A DNA stretch of 58,903 nucleotides from JBEKTY01 sp049515555. Its GTDB lineage: Bacteria; Planctomycetota; Planctomycetia; Pirellulales; Thermoguttaceae. Positions within the stretch are counted from its first letter, which is position 1. Every line of letters begins with the position of its first letter. Location: NCBI GenBank assembly GCA_049515555.1, contig JBEKTY010000027.1, positions 1 through 58,903 on the forward strand, in the 5' to 3' direction. The translations under genes and the position numbers were made by a program. Of this stretch, positions 36,051 through 43,378 are shown one piece after another. The notes beneath the pieces were generated by a model. It made no database searches. It was not told the origin of the DNA and saw only the letters and a list, made by a program, of their open reading frames with translations.

Positions 36051-37135
36051 TGCGCTTCCCCCTTCTTGCTGCTGCCCACCGGCACCGGCACGCCCAGCTT
36101 GGCGATCGCGGCGCGCATGTCCGTATCGGCCTGAACGTTGCGGAGCTTGTAGTAATCGAGGATTCCCAGCGTGCCGTCGCGGAAGGCCTGTGAGATGGCC
36201 TTGGGCACCTCGGCCTCGGCCTCGACCACCTTCGAGCGGCTCTCTTCGATCTTGGCGATGTTCTCCTGTTCTTCAGCCACGGCCATGGCGCGGCGGCTCT
36301 CGGCCTTGGCGCGGGCCACCCGCATGTCGGCCTCGGCCTGATCGGCCTGCAGCCGGGCGCCGATGTTCTCGCCCACCGTCACGTCGCCGATGTCGATGGA
36401 GACGATCTCGAACGCGGTCTGGGCATCCAGCCGCCGGGCCAGCACGGTCTTGGAAATCCGGTCGGGCTGCTCCAGCACCACGTGGTGCGACTCGGCCGAG
36501 CCGATGGCGCTGACGATGCCTTCGCCCACCCGGGCGATGATCGTTTCCTCGGTGGCCCCGCCGATCAACTGCCGCAGATTGGCGCGGACGGTAACGCGGG
36601 CCTTGACCTTCATCTGCACGCCGTTCTGGGCCACGCCGTCCAGGGTTTCCCGGCCCAGGCCGCGGGACGGGCAGTCGATGACCTTGGGATTGACGCTGGT
36701 CTGCACGGCCTCGAGGATGTTGCGGCCGGCCAGGTCGCTGGCCGTCGCCAACTTGAAATCCAGCTCGAGCTTGGCCTTCCGCGCGGCGACCAAGGCGCGG
36801 ACCACCAGCCGCACGTTGCCCCCGGCCAGGTAATGCGCCTCCAGGGCCCGCGAGGTTACGCCCTCGCGGTCGCTGATCCCCGCCTGCACCGCCATGATCT
36901 TGTTGCTGACGATCACCCCCGGGTTGACCTTCCGAAAGGTCATTCCCAGCAGGTCTAAGATGCCGATCCCCGCCCCCGTGGTTTTGGATTGGATCCAGTA
37001 CCGGAAGTAATGGATGAATATGGCCAGGACGATGATGCCCAACAACAGGGCGAACACCGAGAGCACGAGGATCACGGTCTGGGCCGTGGTTCCGGGCAGT
37101 TCCGGCAGGGCGGGCGGTTGGGCTATCAGAGGCAT
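36047..37135 (-). CDS. floA: Flotillin-like protein FloA
   Basis: 362 residues with aggaaggag upstream of ATG 37135. One N-terminal membrane segment (VILVLSVFALLLGIIVLAIF), then the SPFH domain (GMTFRKVNPGVIVSNKIMAV ... LELDFKLATASDLAGRNILE), GGATEETIIARVGEGIVSAI, and a C-terminal coiled coil rich in A/E/R (QADQAEADMRVARAKAESRR). This matches bacterial FloA (YqfA/UPF0365) over its full normal length. FloA builds functional membrane microdomains that organise signalling and secretion proteins. Cluster order NfeD-type proteins then FloA is the known conserved pairing. Confidence 0.93.
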   Translation of the reverse strand: MPLIAQPPALPELPGTTAQTVILVLSVFALLLGIIVLAIFIHYFRYWIQSKTTGAGIGILDLLGMTFRKVNPGVIVSNKIMAVQAGISDREGVTSRALEAHYLAGGNVRLVVRALVAARKAKLELDFKLATASDLAGRNILEAVQTSVNPKVIDCPSRGLGRETLDGVAQNGVQMKVKARVTVRANLRQLIGGATEETIIARVGEGIVSAIGSAESHHVVLEQPDRISKTVLARRLDAQTAFEIVSIDIGDVTVGENIGARLQADQAEADMRVARAKAESRRAMAVAEEQENIAKIEESRSKVVEAEAEVPKAISQAFRDGTLGILDYYKLRNVQADTDMRAAIAKLGVPVPVGSSKKGEAQ

Positions 37136-37232
37136 CGAGAACTCCTTCCTGGCTGAACGCTTGCAAAACGCGGCGGCTACCGCGTGGCTTGCCCACCCGT
37201 ATTATTACACCGGCAGGCAAGCCGGCAATCCG

Positions 37233-37315
37233 GTAGGGTGGGACAAGCGCAGCGCAGTCCCACCACCAGTTTTTCGCGGATCTTGGTGGGGCTCGCTGCG
37301 CTCGACCCACCCTAC
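37233..37315. repeat. Composite family C palindromic repeat
   Basis: Two units facing each other: gtagggtgggac...gtcccacc (37233-37264) and ggtggggctcgctgcgctcg...accctac (37285-37315). Together they form a long palindrome with arms gtagggtgg/ccaccctac. It lies between the NfeD gene and floA; a half ccctctcccggagg element follows at about 37328. Confidence 0.75.
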
Positions 37316-37371
37316 AAACTCAGTAACCCTCTCCCGGAGGAAGCGGGGATCGGGCGGCCTTCCCCTTTGCG

Positions 37372-37974
37372 TTATTCTCCCGGTTGGCCGGGCGGGTTGT
37401 CAAGTCGGGGGGGCTCGAAAGGATCGGCGGCGATCGAATCGATCGGACGCTCCAGGGGGCTCTCGGCCGCGGCCGACGGGGTTTCCTCCTCGACCGGGCG
37501 GATTACGACCCGATTGGCCTGGACCTTGATGACCCGCACCGCTTGACCCGACCGGATGGCCAGCCCCTCGCTGACGGCATCGACGGTCTGGCCGTCGACG
37601 GCCACGACGCCGCCGGGCAACATGTCGCACTTGGCCCGGCCCACGCGGCCCACCAGGCCCTTCAGGTGCCGCCGGCGGGGATCGTCGGGCAGGACGTCCT
37701 CGGCCTTGGGGGCCTCCAGGAGGACCTGTCTGCCCATGCTGGTATACGGCCACCAGCGAAAGGCCAGGATGATGGTAATCGGCCCCGCCACGACCACGGC
37801 GGCGAGAATGGTCAGCCCCATGCCGGGCCCCTGCCAGAACGCCAGTACGATGGCCGCCAGCAAGGAGGCGACGGCCAGGAAGGCCAGCGTGCCGGCCGAA
37901 GGAAAGAAAACCTCCAGCACGGCCAGGCCCAAGCCTACGGCCAACAAAATGAGGGGCCAGATCCAGGGTTCCAT
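37372..37974 (-). CDS. NfeD-like membrane protein
   Basis: 200 residues: three to four transmembrane segments (WPLILLAVGLGLAVLEVFF, LAFLAVASLLAAIVLAF, LTILAAVVVAGPITIILAF) followed by the small OB-fold NfeD domain (LKGLVGRVGRAKCDMLPGGVVAVDGQ ... VRVIKVQANRVVIRP). This is the short type of NfeD that accompanies FloA in many bacteria and is thought to help assemble or regulate flotillin platforms. The C-terminal ~30 residues are Pro/Glu-rich. It sits between the long ClpP-like NfeD gene and floA on the same strand, but repeat DNA fills both gaps (239 and 236 nt). Confidence 0.88.
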   Translation of the reverse strand: MEPWIWPLILLAVGLGLAVLEVFFPSAGTLAFLAVASLLAAIVLAFWQGPGMGLTILAAVVVAGPITIILAFRWWPYTSMGRQVLLEAPKAEDVLPDDPRRRHLKGLVGRVGRAKCDMLPGGVVAVDGQTVDAVSEGLAIRSGQAVRVIKVQANRVVIRPVEEETPSAAAESPLERPIDSIAADPFEPPRLDNPPGQPGE

Positions 37975-38012
37975 GGTTCCCTTATTATAGCCGCGCGAGC
38001 GACAAGAGGCGA

Positions 38013-38226
38013 TGCTAGGGGGTGGTGGCTGGTGGCTGGTGGCTAGTGGCTGGTGGTCGGCGAGGGATTTAGCCGGGATTATTCACCGGGGCTCGTAGTG
38101 ACCCGATTTATCGGGTCTGGAGAGCGTGAACAGGTCAAGGACCGCATGAATGCGGTCACTACGAACGATCGGTGAATAATCCGGGCTAGCCACTAGCCAC
38201 TAGCCACCAGCCACTAGCCACCAGCC
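38013..38226. repeat. Nested palindrome: family B element inside ggtggct/agccacc tandem arrays
   Basis: The outer left arm (38013-38057) is a tandem array of ggtggct/agtggct units, and the outer right arm (38186-38226) is its complement (agccact/agccacc). Between them is a complete family B palindrome (38074-38183). The right array runs into the coding end of the ClpP-like NfeD gene and supplies its last codons and TAG stop (38214). Confidence 0.85.
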
Positions 38227-40496
38227 TCGTCGGCCTGCACCACCACCCGATTGCCGTGAACCTCGGTCACAACCACCGGGGTATTGCGGGGGATGAACTC
38301 GCCGGAGGTGATGACGTCGACCAAGTGGTTTCCGAAGCGGGCCTTGCCCCCGGGGGTGAGCGAGGTGGTGCTCGTTCCGGCGGTCCCGGCCAGGTTCTCG
38401 AGGTCCACGAGCATCTCGCGGCGGCTGATGACCTCGGCCTCTTCGCCCTCGGGCGGGCAGAGGAACACGTGCTGCAGCACGGGCGCCTTGGGCAGCCACC
38501 GCCGCACGAGCAGCCCCGCCGCGATGCTGCCCCCCACCGCCGTGGCGACCATCACCAGCGAGCGCTCGAGCTGGGCAAGCTGGTAGTCGTTCCGCGGCAC
38601 CAGCGACATCTGGCTGGCGAGGATCAGCGAGGCGAGAATGAGCACCCCGCCCCCCAGCCCGAATATGCCGAAGCCGGGCAGTACGAACAACTCCAGCAGC
38701 ACGCACACCACCCCCGTCAGGAAGAGCGTCACTTGCAGCCAACCCACCGTTCCTTCCAGGTACCGGCTCCAGAAGAACAGTGCGAAGCAGAGCACGGCGA
38801 TAAAGCCGCCGATGCCCACCCCCGGGGCGTGCAGCTCGATATATAGCGCCAGCCCGCCCACGATCAACAACAACACGGCAATCTCCGTCGAGCGGAGGAA
38901 CTGCGCCAGGTGGTCGGCCCAACCCGGCTCGATCAGCGTCGGATCGTTGTCCAGGCCGTAGTGCTGCTTCAATTGGGCGAAGCTCTCGACCACGGCGTTG
39001 GCCAGGTGGTACTCCAGGGCCCGTGAGCCGGTGAGCTGGAGCTGGCGATGCGGCGTGCTGACGCGCTGCTGTTTTTCCCAGGTCGGGCCCTCCTCGCCCT
39101 GCTCGCGGCGGGGCTGGCGGCCGGCGCACTCCTCGTCGCTGAAATATTCCACGTCGCCCAGGCGGGTGGCGCGGTACACGGCCAGCTCGGGGTCGATCAT
39201 CGCCGCCCACAGCGACCAGGAGCGCATCTTCTCCGGGGCCAGCGAGTCGCGGATCGTCTGCCGGTAGCCGGCGATCTCCTTGCTGGACATCTGGTAGGCG
39301 CCGGGCCCGCCCAGCACCGCCTCCGACCCCATCACCACCTGGTCGCAGGCCATGGCCACGACGGCCGCGTCGGCGCGGCACTCGCCGGGAATATAGGCCA
39401 CCGTGCGGACCCGGTTGCGGTCGAGCTGCGCCAGGTGCGCAGCCAGGGCCATGCTCTCCAGGGGCAGCCCGCCGGGGCTGTCGATCCACAGGCAGATGAA
39501 GTTCGCCCCGCCGCGGACCTCCTCGTCTATGAGCCGCTGCAACTGGTTGACCTTTTCAGCGGTGACATTGCCCTTAAGGTCCAGGCGGACGGCGTGCCAG
39601 GCCCCGCCCGCCGCCGGGTCGCCCTCCATGACCTCGGGCGACAGCTCCAGGGCCCGAATCACGTCGCGGCGATCGCCGGCCAGGAAGCCCACCAGCCCCC
39701 ACTTCCGCCCCTCGGCCCCGGAGAACTGCCACGCCTCGCCGGCCGGCTTGATCGTGTGCTGCGAGAGGATCGGATGCTGGCGGCCCAGGTCGGCCAGCTC
39801 GGCCGGCGTGACGTACTCGGTGCTCGCCTCGGTGGTGACCCGGATCACCTGCCGCGACTTATCGAGCATGCCCAGGGCCACGGCCGTCGGAACGGTGTTT
39901 CGGCCCTTGGCGATCTCGCGGTAAGCGGCGACCATGGTGTCGTCGACGACCTTCTCGTCGATGCCCGCCTCGCCCATCGTGGCCGTGGGGGCCATGATGA
40001 TCTGGTCGCAGGCCAGGGCGGCCAACACGGCCTGCCCCTTGAGCGATTTGGGGATGTAAGCCACCGTGGTGGCGGCATTCAGCTCGTCGCTGGCCAGGAA
40101 GCGGGCCAGCTTGTGGGCGTCGTCGAAGGCCGTGCCCCGCCCCCCGCCGGCCGACTCGGCCGGCACGTCGAAATCCAGCACGAACACCGGCCGCTCGTCC
40201 CGCAGCGCGTCCATGGCGTGCTGGATGGTCCGCTTCACGCCCAGCACGGCGGCATTGTCGATGGGCAGCCGGATGCGAATCCACTGCCCGCGGCGCAACG
40301 GCCGGGGGGCCTCGTCGTCAGCGGTCGGGGAGTGGCCCGCCTGGCGCGCCGCAGGCTGGCCCGATTTGCGCGCCGCCGGGGCCGGATCGACCGCGGCGCG
40401 ATCCTTGGCCCAGGCCGCCGTCGCCGCCACGACGAGCCACACGACTGCCCATCGGCACACGCTCGCCGCATGCCCGGTCACCATCGGCCGCCCCAT
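38214..40496 (-). CDS. Long NfeD protein with two ClpP-like domains lacking the usual serine
   Basis: 760 residues; ATG 40496 with gagggag upstream and a signal peptide (AVVWLVVAATAAWA). Two ClpP/crotonase-fold domains lie in tandem (~70-290 and ~295-480). Four or more transmembrane helices follow (~540-660; VLLLIVGGLALYIELHAPGV), then a C-terminal NfeD OB fold. Aligning the two ClpP domains to the archaeal stomatin-operon protease puts Gly (LKGQAVLAALACDQ) and Ala (CRADAAVVAMACDQ) where the nucleophilic Ser of SAG should be. Proteolysis is therefore doubtful, and a scaffold role with FloA is more likely. The substrate-loop motif IDSPGGLPLESM is kept in the second domain. The gene end is overwritten by a tandem repeat. 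Confidence 0.85.
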   Translation of the reverse strand: MGRPMVTGHAASVCRWAVVWLVVAATAAWAKDRAAVDPAPAARKSGQPAARQAGHSPTADDEAPRPLRRGQWIRIRLPIDNAAVLGVKRTIQHAMDALRDERPVFVLDFDVPAESAGGGRGTAFDDAHKLARFLASDELNAATTVAYIPKSLKGQAVLAALACDQIIMAPTATMGEAGIDEKVVDDTMVAAYREIAKGRNTVPTAVALGMLDKSRQVIRVTTEASTEYVTPAELADLGRQHPILSQHTIKPAGEAWQFSGAEGRKWGLVGFLAGDRRDVIRALELSPEVMEGDPAAGGAWHAVRLDLKGNVTAEKVNQLQRLIDEEVRGGANFICLWIDSPGGLPLESMALAAHLAQLDRNRVRTVAYIPGECRADAAVVAMACDQVVMGSEAVLGGPGAYQMSSKEIAGYRQTIRDSLAPEKMRSWSLWAAMIDPELAVYRATRLGDVEYFSDEECAGRQPRREQGEEGPTWEKQQRVSTPHRQLQLTGSRALEYHLANAVVESFAQLKQHYGLDNDPTLIEPGWADHLAQFLRSTEIAVLLLIVGGLALYIELHAPGVGIGGFIAVLCFALFFWSRYLEGTVGWLQVTLFLTGVVCVLLELFVLPGFGIFGLGGGVLILASLILASQMSLVPRNDYQLAQLERSLVMVATAVGGSIAAGLLVRRWLPKAPVLQHVFLCPPEGEEAEVISRREMLVDLENLAGTAGTSTTSLTPGGKARFGNHLVDVITSGEFIPRNTPVVVTEVHGNRVVVQADEAGG

Positions 40497-40854
40497 TGCG
40501 CACGCTCCCTCAAGAAAAGCCCCCTGAAGGAGATTATAGGCTCCCTGCCCGGGGCGTCAATTCGGGGGGTGAAAAAAAGCAGCCGCCGGACGTTTCGGGA
40601 ATTGTGACCGCTGGCGGGGTCACACAGGCCGAACACAGAAGCGCCGAGGATACGAAAAACGAGCGGGAAACCGAACGCCGTCAGGTCCCCGGCGGCAAGA
40701 ACGGGGCCGGCGAGTACCGCAGAAATGAGCTTGCAGCGAGAGCATGAGCCGAAAAATCGCCGCCCGTTCGAGCCACGCCGGTTCCCAGGTTTCGTAATCG
40801 GTATAACCGAAAACGTCGATAAAGTTGGAAGAAAGCCTTGCGGAGTGTGGCGCT
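40497..40854. other. Divergent intergenic region, no gene seen
   Basis: Between the ClpP-like NfeD gene (minus) and the sulfotransferase-like gene (plus). I see no repeat of the families found elsewhere, and open frames here have no ribosome binding site or protein-like composition. Promoters for both genes must be here, but no strong box pair stands out. Confidence 0.4.
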
Positions 40855-41901
40855 ATGACGGCTGCGAACTCGGAGTTGCGTTTGGCGATCATCCCCACGC
40901 CGCGGAGCGGTAATGTCTGGCTGCGGCTGCTGTTGGGCGATCTGCTGGAACTTCAGACCATGGCCGTGCACGATCCGGGCGATTGCCCGTGGCGCGATCT
41001 GCCGCCGCGGTTCCTGTTGGCAGTTCATTGGCACAGGACGCCGGCGTTTGAAGAACTGTTGGCATGGCATCGGTTCCGCATCGTGGGAATCCACCGCCAT
41101 CCTTTGGACACGCTGATTTCCATTCTGCACTTCAGCCGTCACGGGGTCGAGACGCACCGCTGGCTGTCGGGCGAAGGCGGCAATGAGGACGGCATCGTCG
41201 GCGCGATGCCGCTCAGCCGGGCTTTTTGCGACTACGCCGTAAGCCGCCGTCCCGGCGCGCTACTGAACATCAATCTCGAATGGTTCGACCATCCGGCCCG
41301 ATACAACGTGTGTTACGAGCGATTGGTCGCGCAAACCGGCAGCACGCTGACCGAGCTGCTCGGCTGGCTGGGCGAGGCCCCGCGCCGCAATGTCGGCGAT
41401 GTCATTGCCGGCCGCAGCCTTGCTGCCAATAAGAAGACCTTCTCCGAGAGCCACCATTTTTGGAAAGGGCAACCCGGTCTATGGCGATCGCTGCTTTGCC
41501 GACCACAAGCTGAATCATTCGCTCAAACCCATTGGCAGAGTTTCACGCGGTTCGGCTACGTTTGCGATCCGGACCCGGAGCTGACTGTGCCGCAAGCCGA
41601 CGCAAATTGGATCGATCTGCTCCGCGAGGATCGCCGGCAACTTGCCTCCGAGTCCGCTTCACTGCGCACCGAGTTGGCGCGCACACGCGCGGAGATTGCG
41701 AGCTTGCGGGGCCAGGTCGACCGCCTGACGGAAGAGAATCGGGAGCTTGCCGAATCGCTTCGGGCTAGCGGCCAGCTACTTGAAGCGGATGAAGCGGAAA
41801 AAGGGGACAGTCCCCATTTGCCGGAACGGCCCGAAGGGTGCTTCGCACAAATGGGGACTGTCCCCTTTTTCCGTCCCCGGCGGCTCTCCGACGCCGCTTG
41901 A
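40855..41901 (+). CDS. Sulfotransferase-like protein with C-terminal coiled coil
   Basis: 348 residues from ATG 40855, with ggag about 10 nt upstream; an upstream TTG is possible. The PAPS-binding 5'-phosphosulfate loop is PTPRSGNVWLRLLLG (~14-28) and the 3'-phosphate motif is VGIHRHPLDTLISIL (~78-92), as in the sulfotransferase 1/3 family. Residues ~256-306 form a heptad-rich coiled coil (LRTELARTRAEIASLRGQ). Residues ~314-340 are encoded by a perfect palindrome (41795-41873) and look like an added tail. Such enzymes sulfate glycans or proteins. The context (glycan-degrading genes, FGE-like fusion) hints at sulfated polysaccharide biology, but that link is inference. Confidence 0.75.
   Translation: MTAANSELRLAIIPTPRSGNVWLRLLLGDLLELQTMAVHDPGDCPWRDLPPRFLLAVHWHRTPAFEELLAWHRFRIVGIHRHPLDTLISILHFSRHGVETHRWLSGEGGNEDGIVGAMPLSRAFCDYAVSRRPGALLNINLEWFDHPARYNVCYERLVAQTGSTLTELLGWLGEAPRRNVGDVIAGRSLAANKKTFSESHHFWKGQPGLWRSLLCRPQAESFAQTHWQSFTRFGYVCDPDPELTVPQADANWIDLLREDRRQLASESASLRTELARTRAEIASLRGQVDRLTEENRELAESLRASGQLLEADEAEKGDSPHLPERPEGCFAQMGTVPFFRPRRLSDAA
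41795..41873. repeat. Family E palindrome in the sulfotransferase-like gene
   Basis: Perfect 26-bp arms (41795-41820 and 41848-41873, with core aaggggacagtccccatttg). It is translated as EKGDSPHLPERPEG and onward. Related elements are at 45507-45613 and 54634-54710. Confidence 0.9.
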
Positions 41902-41937
41902 CCGCTTTCCGTGACGGCCATCTCCCGGGAGAGCGGA

Positions 41938-43281
41938 CTACACTTCCCATCCCTTCCGGTACTCGCGGCGGACGAACTTGTTCAGCTCGGGCTTGTTGGT
42001 GCACTCCATCTTCTCGACGTCCCACTCGATCTTGCCGCCGATGCCGGCGTACTGGGCGAGGTGCCCGGTCAAGGCCATCGCCGTGAGCGGGCCCGCCGCG
42101 TCGATGAAATTCGAGACCGGCGTGCCGCCGCCGCGAATGCAGGCGTAGAGATCCTCGACCGGCCCGCCGGCCTTGGCACGCACCAGCGTCTTGGGCGGGA
42201 CCGGGAACTTCCGGTGCTCCGACTCGGGAATGATCCGCGAATTGTTGTTCAGATAGCCCTTGCTGCCCACAAACAGCGTGGCCTCCGACCAGCGGACGGA
42301 ATACTTCTGCTCCAGCTCCTTCATTACCGCGGGGCGAAGCTTGTCGTGATCGTAGAGGTAGCACTTGCAGGCCGGGAAAGAGTCGCGCGGCGGGATATGG
42401 TAGCACACCACGTTGTCCTGGGGATACTTCTCGTCGCTCCCGCCGGTCGTATTCAGGCACTCGACGGTGAATTTTTTCACCTCCCACAACCGCAGGGCCA
42501 TGAAGGGATAGCACAGGCGATGGCAGGCCATGTCGCCGATGGTGCCCGTGCCGAAGGCCTTCCAGTCGCGCCACGAGAAGGGATGCAGACCGTCGTGGTA
42601 GTCGCGATAGGGGGCGGGGCCGAGCCACTCGTCCCAGTGCAGACCCGGCGGAACGGGCTTGGCGGGCGGCCGGCCGCCCGTGCCGCCGAAATTGCGGTCC
42701 AGCAAGGTGTGCGTCTCGGTCACCTCGCCGATCGCGCCGGCGGCGACGTACTCGGCCACGCGGCGGATCGCCTCGCCGCAGTAGCCCTGGTTGCCCATCT
42801 GCGTCAAAACCTTCTTCTCCCGGGCGGCCTTGGCCAGGGCATAGCACTCGGCGATGTTGTGGGCCAGGGGCTTCTGGCAGAAGACGTGCTTGCCGTAGCG
42901 GATGGCACGCATCGCCGCCGGGGCGTGATTGTGATCGGGGGTGGCGATCAGGACCACGTCCAACTCGCGGTGGCACTCGTCTAACATCTTGCGATAGTCG
43001 TAGAAGATGCGGGGCTTGGCACTGTCCTTGACGCTGTCCCGCATGACCTGGGCGACGCGCGTGTCGTCCACGTCGGCCAGGGCCACGAGGTTCTCGCGCA
43101 GGGCGCAATCCACGCTGTAGCCGCCCATGCCCGCCGCCCCGATCACGGCCACGCGCAACTTATCGCCCGACGACTGCCGGGCCGCCAGGCGGGGCCCGCC
43201 CAGCACGCCCGCCGCCGCGGCGGCGCCGGCCGTAACCGCAGAATCCCGAAGAAACCTACGCCGCGAGTAACGTTGAAACAT
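41938..43281 (-). CDS. Tat-exported Gfo/Idh/MocA-family oxidoreductase
   Basis: 447 residues from ATG 43281, with ggaaaggag upstream. Twin-arginine signal YSRRRFLRDSAVTAGAAAAA, Rossmann fold (LRVAVIGAAGMGGYSVDCAL), DVVLIATPDHNHAPAAMRAI, and the catalytic-lysine motif as CQKPLAHN, where the family's usual EKP reads QKP, as in many planctomycete paralogues. The C-terminal alpha/beta domain starts with HTLLDRNFGGTGGRP. Folded export with bound NAD(P) suggests a periplasmic sugar oxidoreductase. A family A palindrome begins 30 nt upstream of the start codon, in its 5' leader. It lies downstream of the DUF1549-DUF1501-WD40-PPC block on the same strand. Confidence 0.9.
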   Translation of the reverse strand: MFQRYSRRRFLRDSAVTAGAAAAAGVLGGPRLAARQSSGDKLRVAVIGAAGMGGYSVDCALRENLVALADVDDTRVAQVMRDSVKDSAKPRIFYDYRKMLDECHRELDVVLIATPDHNHAPAAMRAIRYGKHVFCQKPLAHNIAECYALAKAAREKKVLTQMGNQGYCGEAIRRVAEYVAAGAIGEVTETHTLLDRNFGGTGGRPPAKPVPPGLHWDEWLGPAPYRDYHDGLHPFSWRDWKAFGTGTIGDMACHRLCYPFMALRLWEVKKFTVECLNTTGGSDEKYPQDNVVCYHIPPRDSFPACKCYLYDHDKLRPAVMKELEQKYSVRWSEATLFVGSKGYLNNNSRIIPESEHRKFPVPPKTLVRAKAGGPVEDLYACIRGGGTPVSNFIDAAGPLTAMALTGHLAQYAGIGGKIEWDVEKMECTNKPELNKFVRREYRKGWEV

Positions 43282-43311
43282 GATTACGTGCTCCTTTCCT
43301 AGTGGCTCAAA

Positions 43312-43372
43312 TGTATCCGGCACACTCCGTGTGCCGTCGTGTTCCGGCGGCACACGGAGTGTGCCGGCTACA
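43312..43372. repeat. Family A palindrome upstream of the Gfo/Idh/MocA gene
   Basis: Arms 43312-43336 and 43348-43372, starting tgtatccggcacactccgtg, one mismatch. It lies 30 nt before the start codon at 43281 and just after the PPC gene's stop (43379). Confidence 0.9.
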
Positions 43373-43378
43373 ACGTAG

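Noticed and set aside
40620..40898. 92-codon minus-strand frame in the gap before the sulfotransferase-like gene
   Set aside because: It overlaps the sulfotransferase start, has no ribosome binding site, and its C-terminal half is Arg-rich noise.
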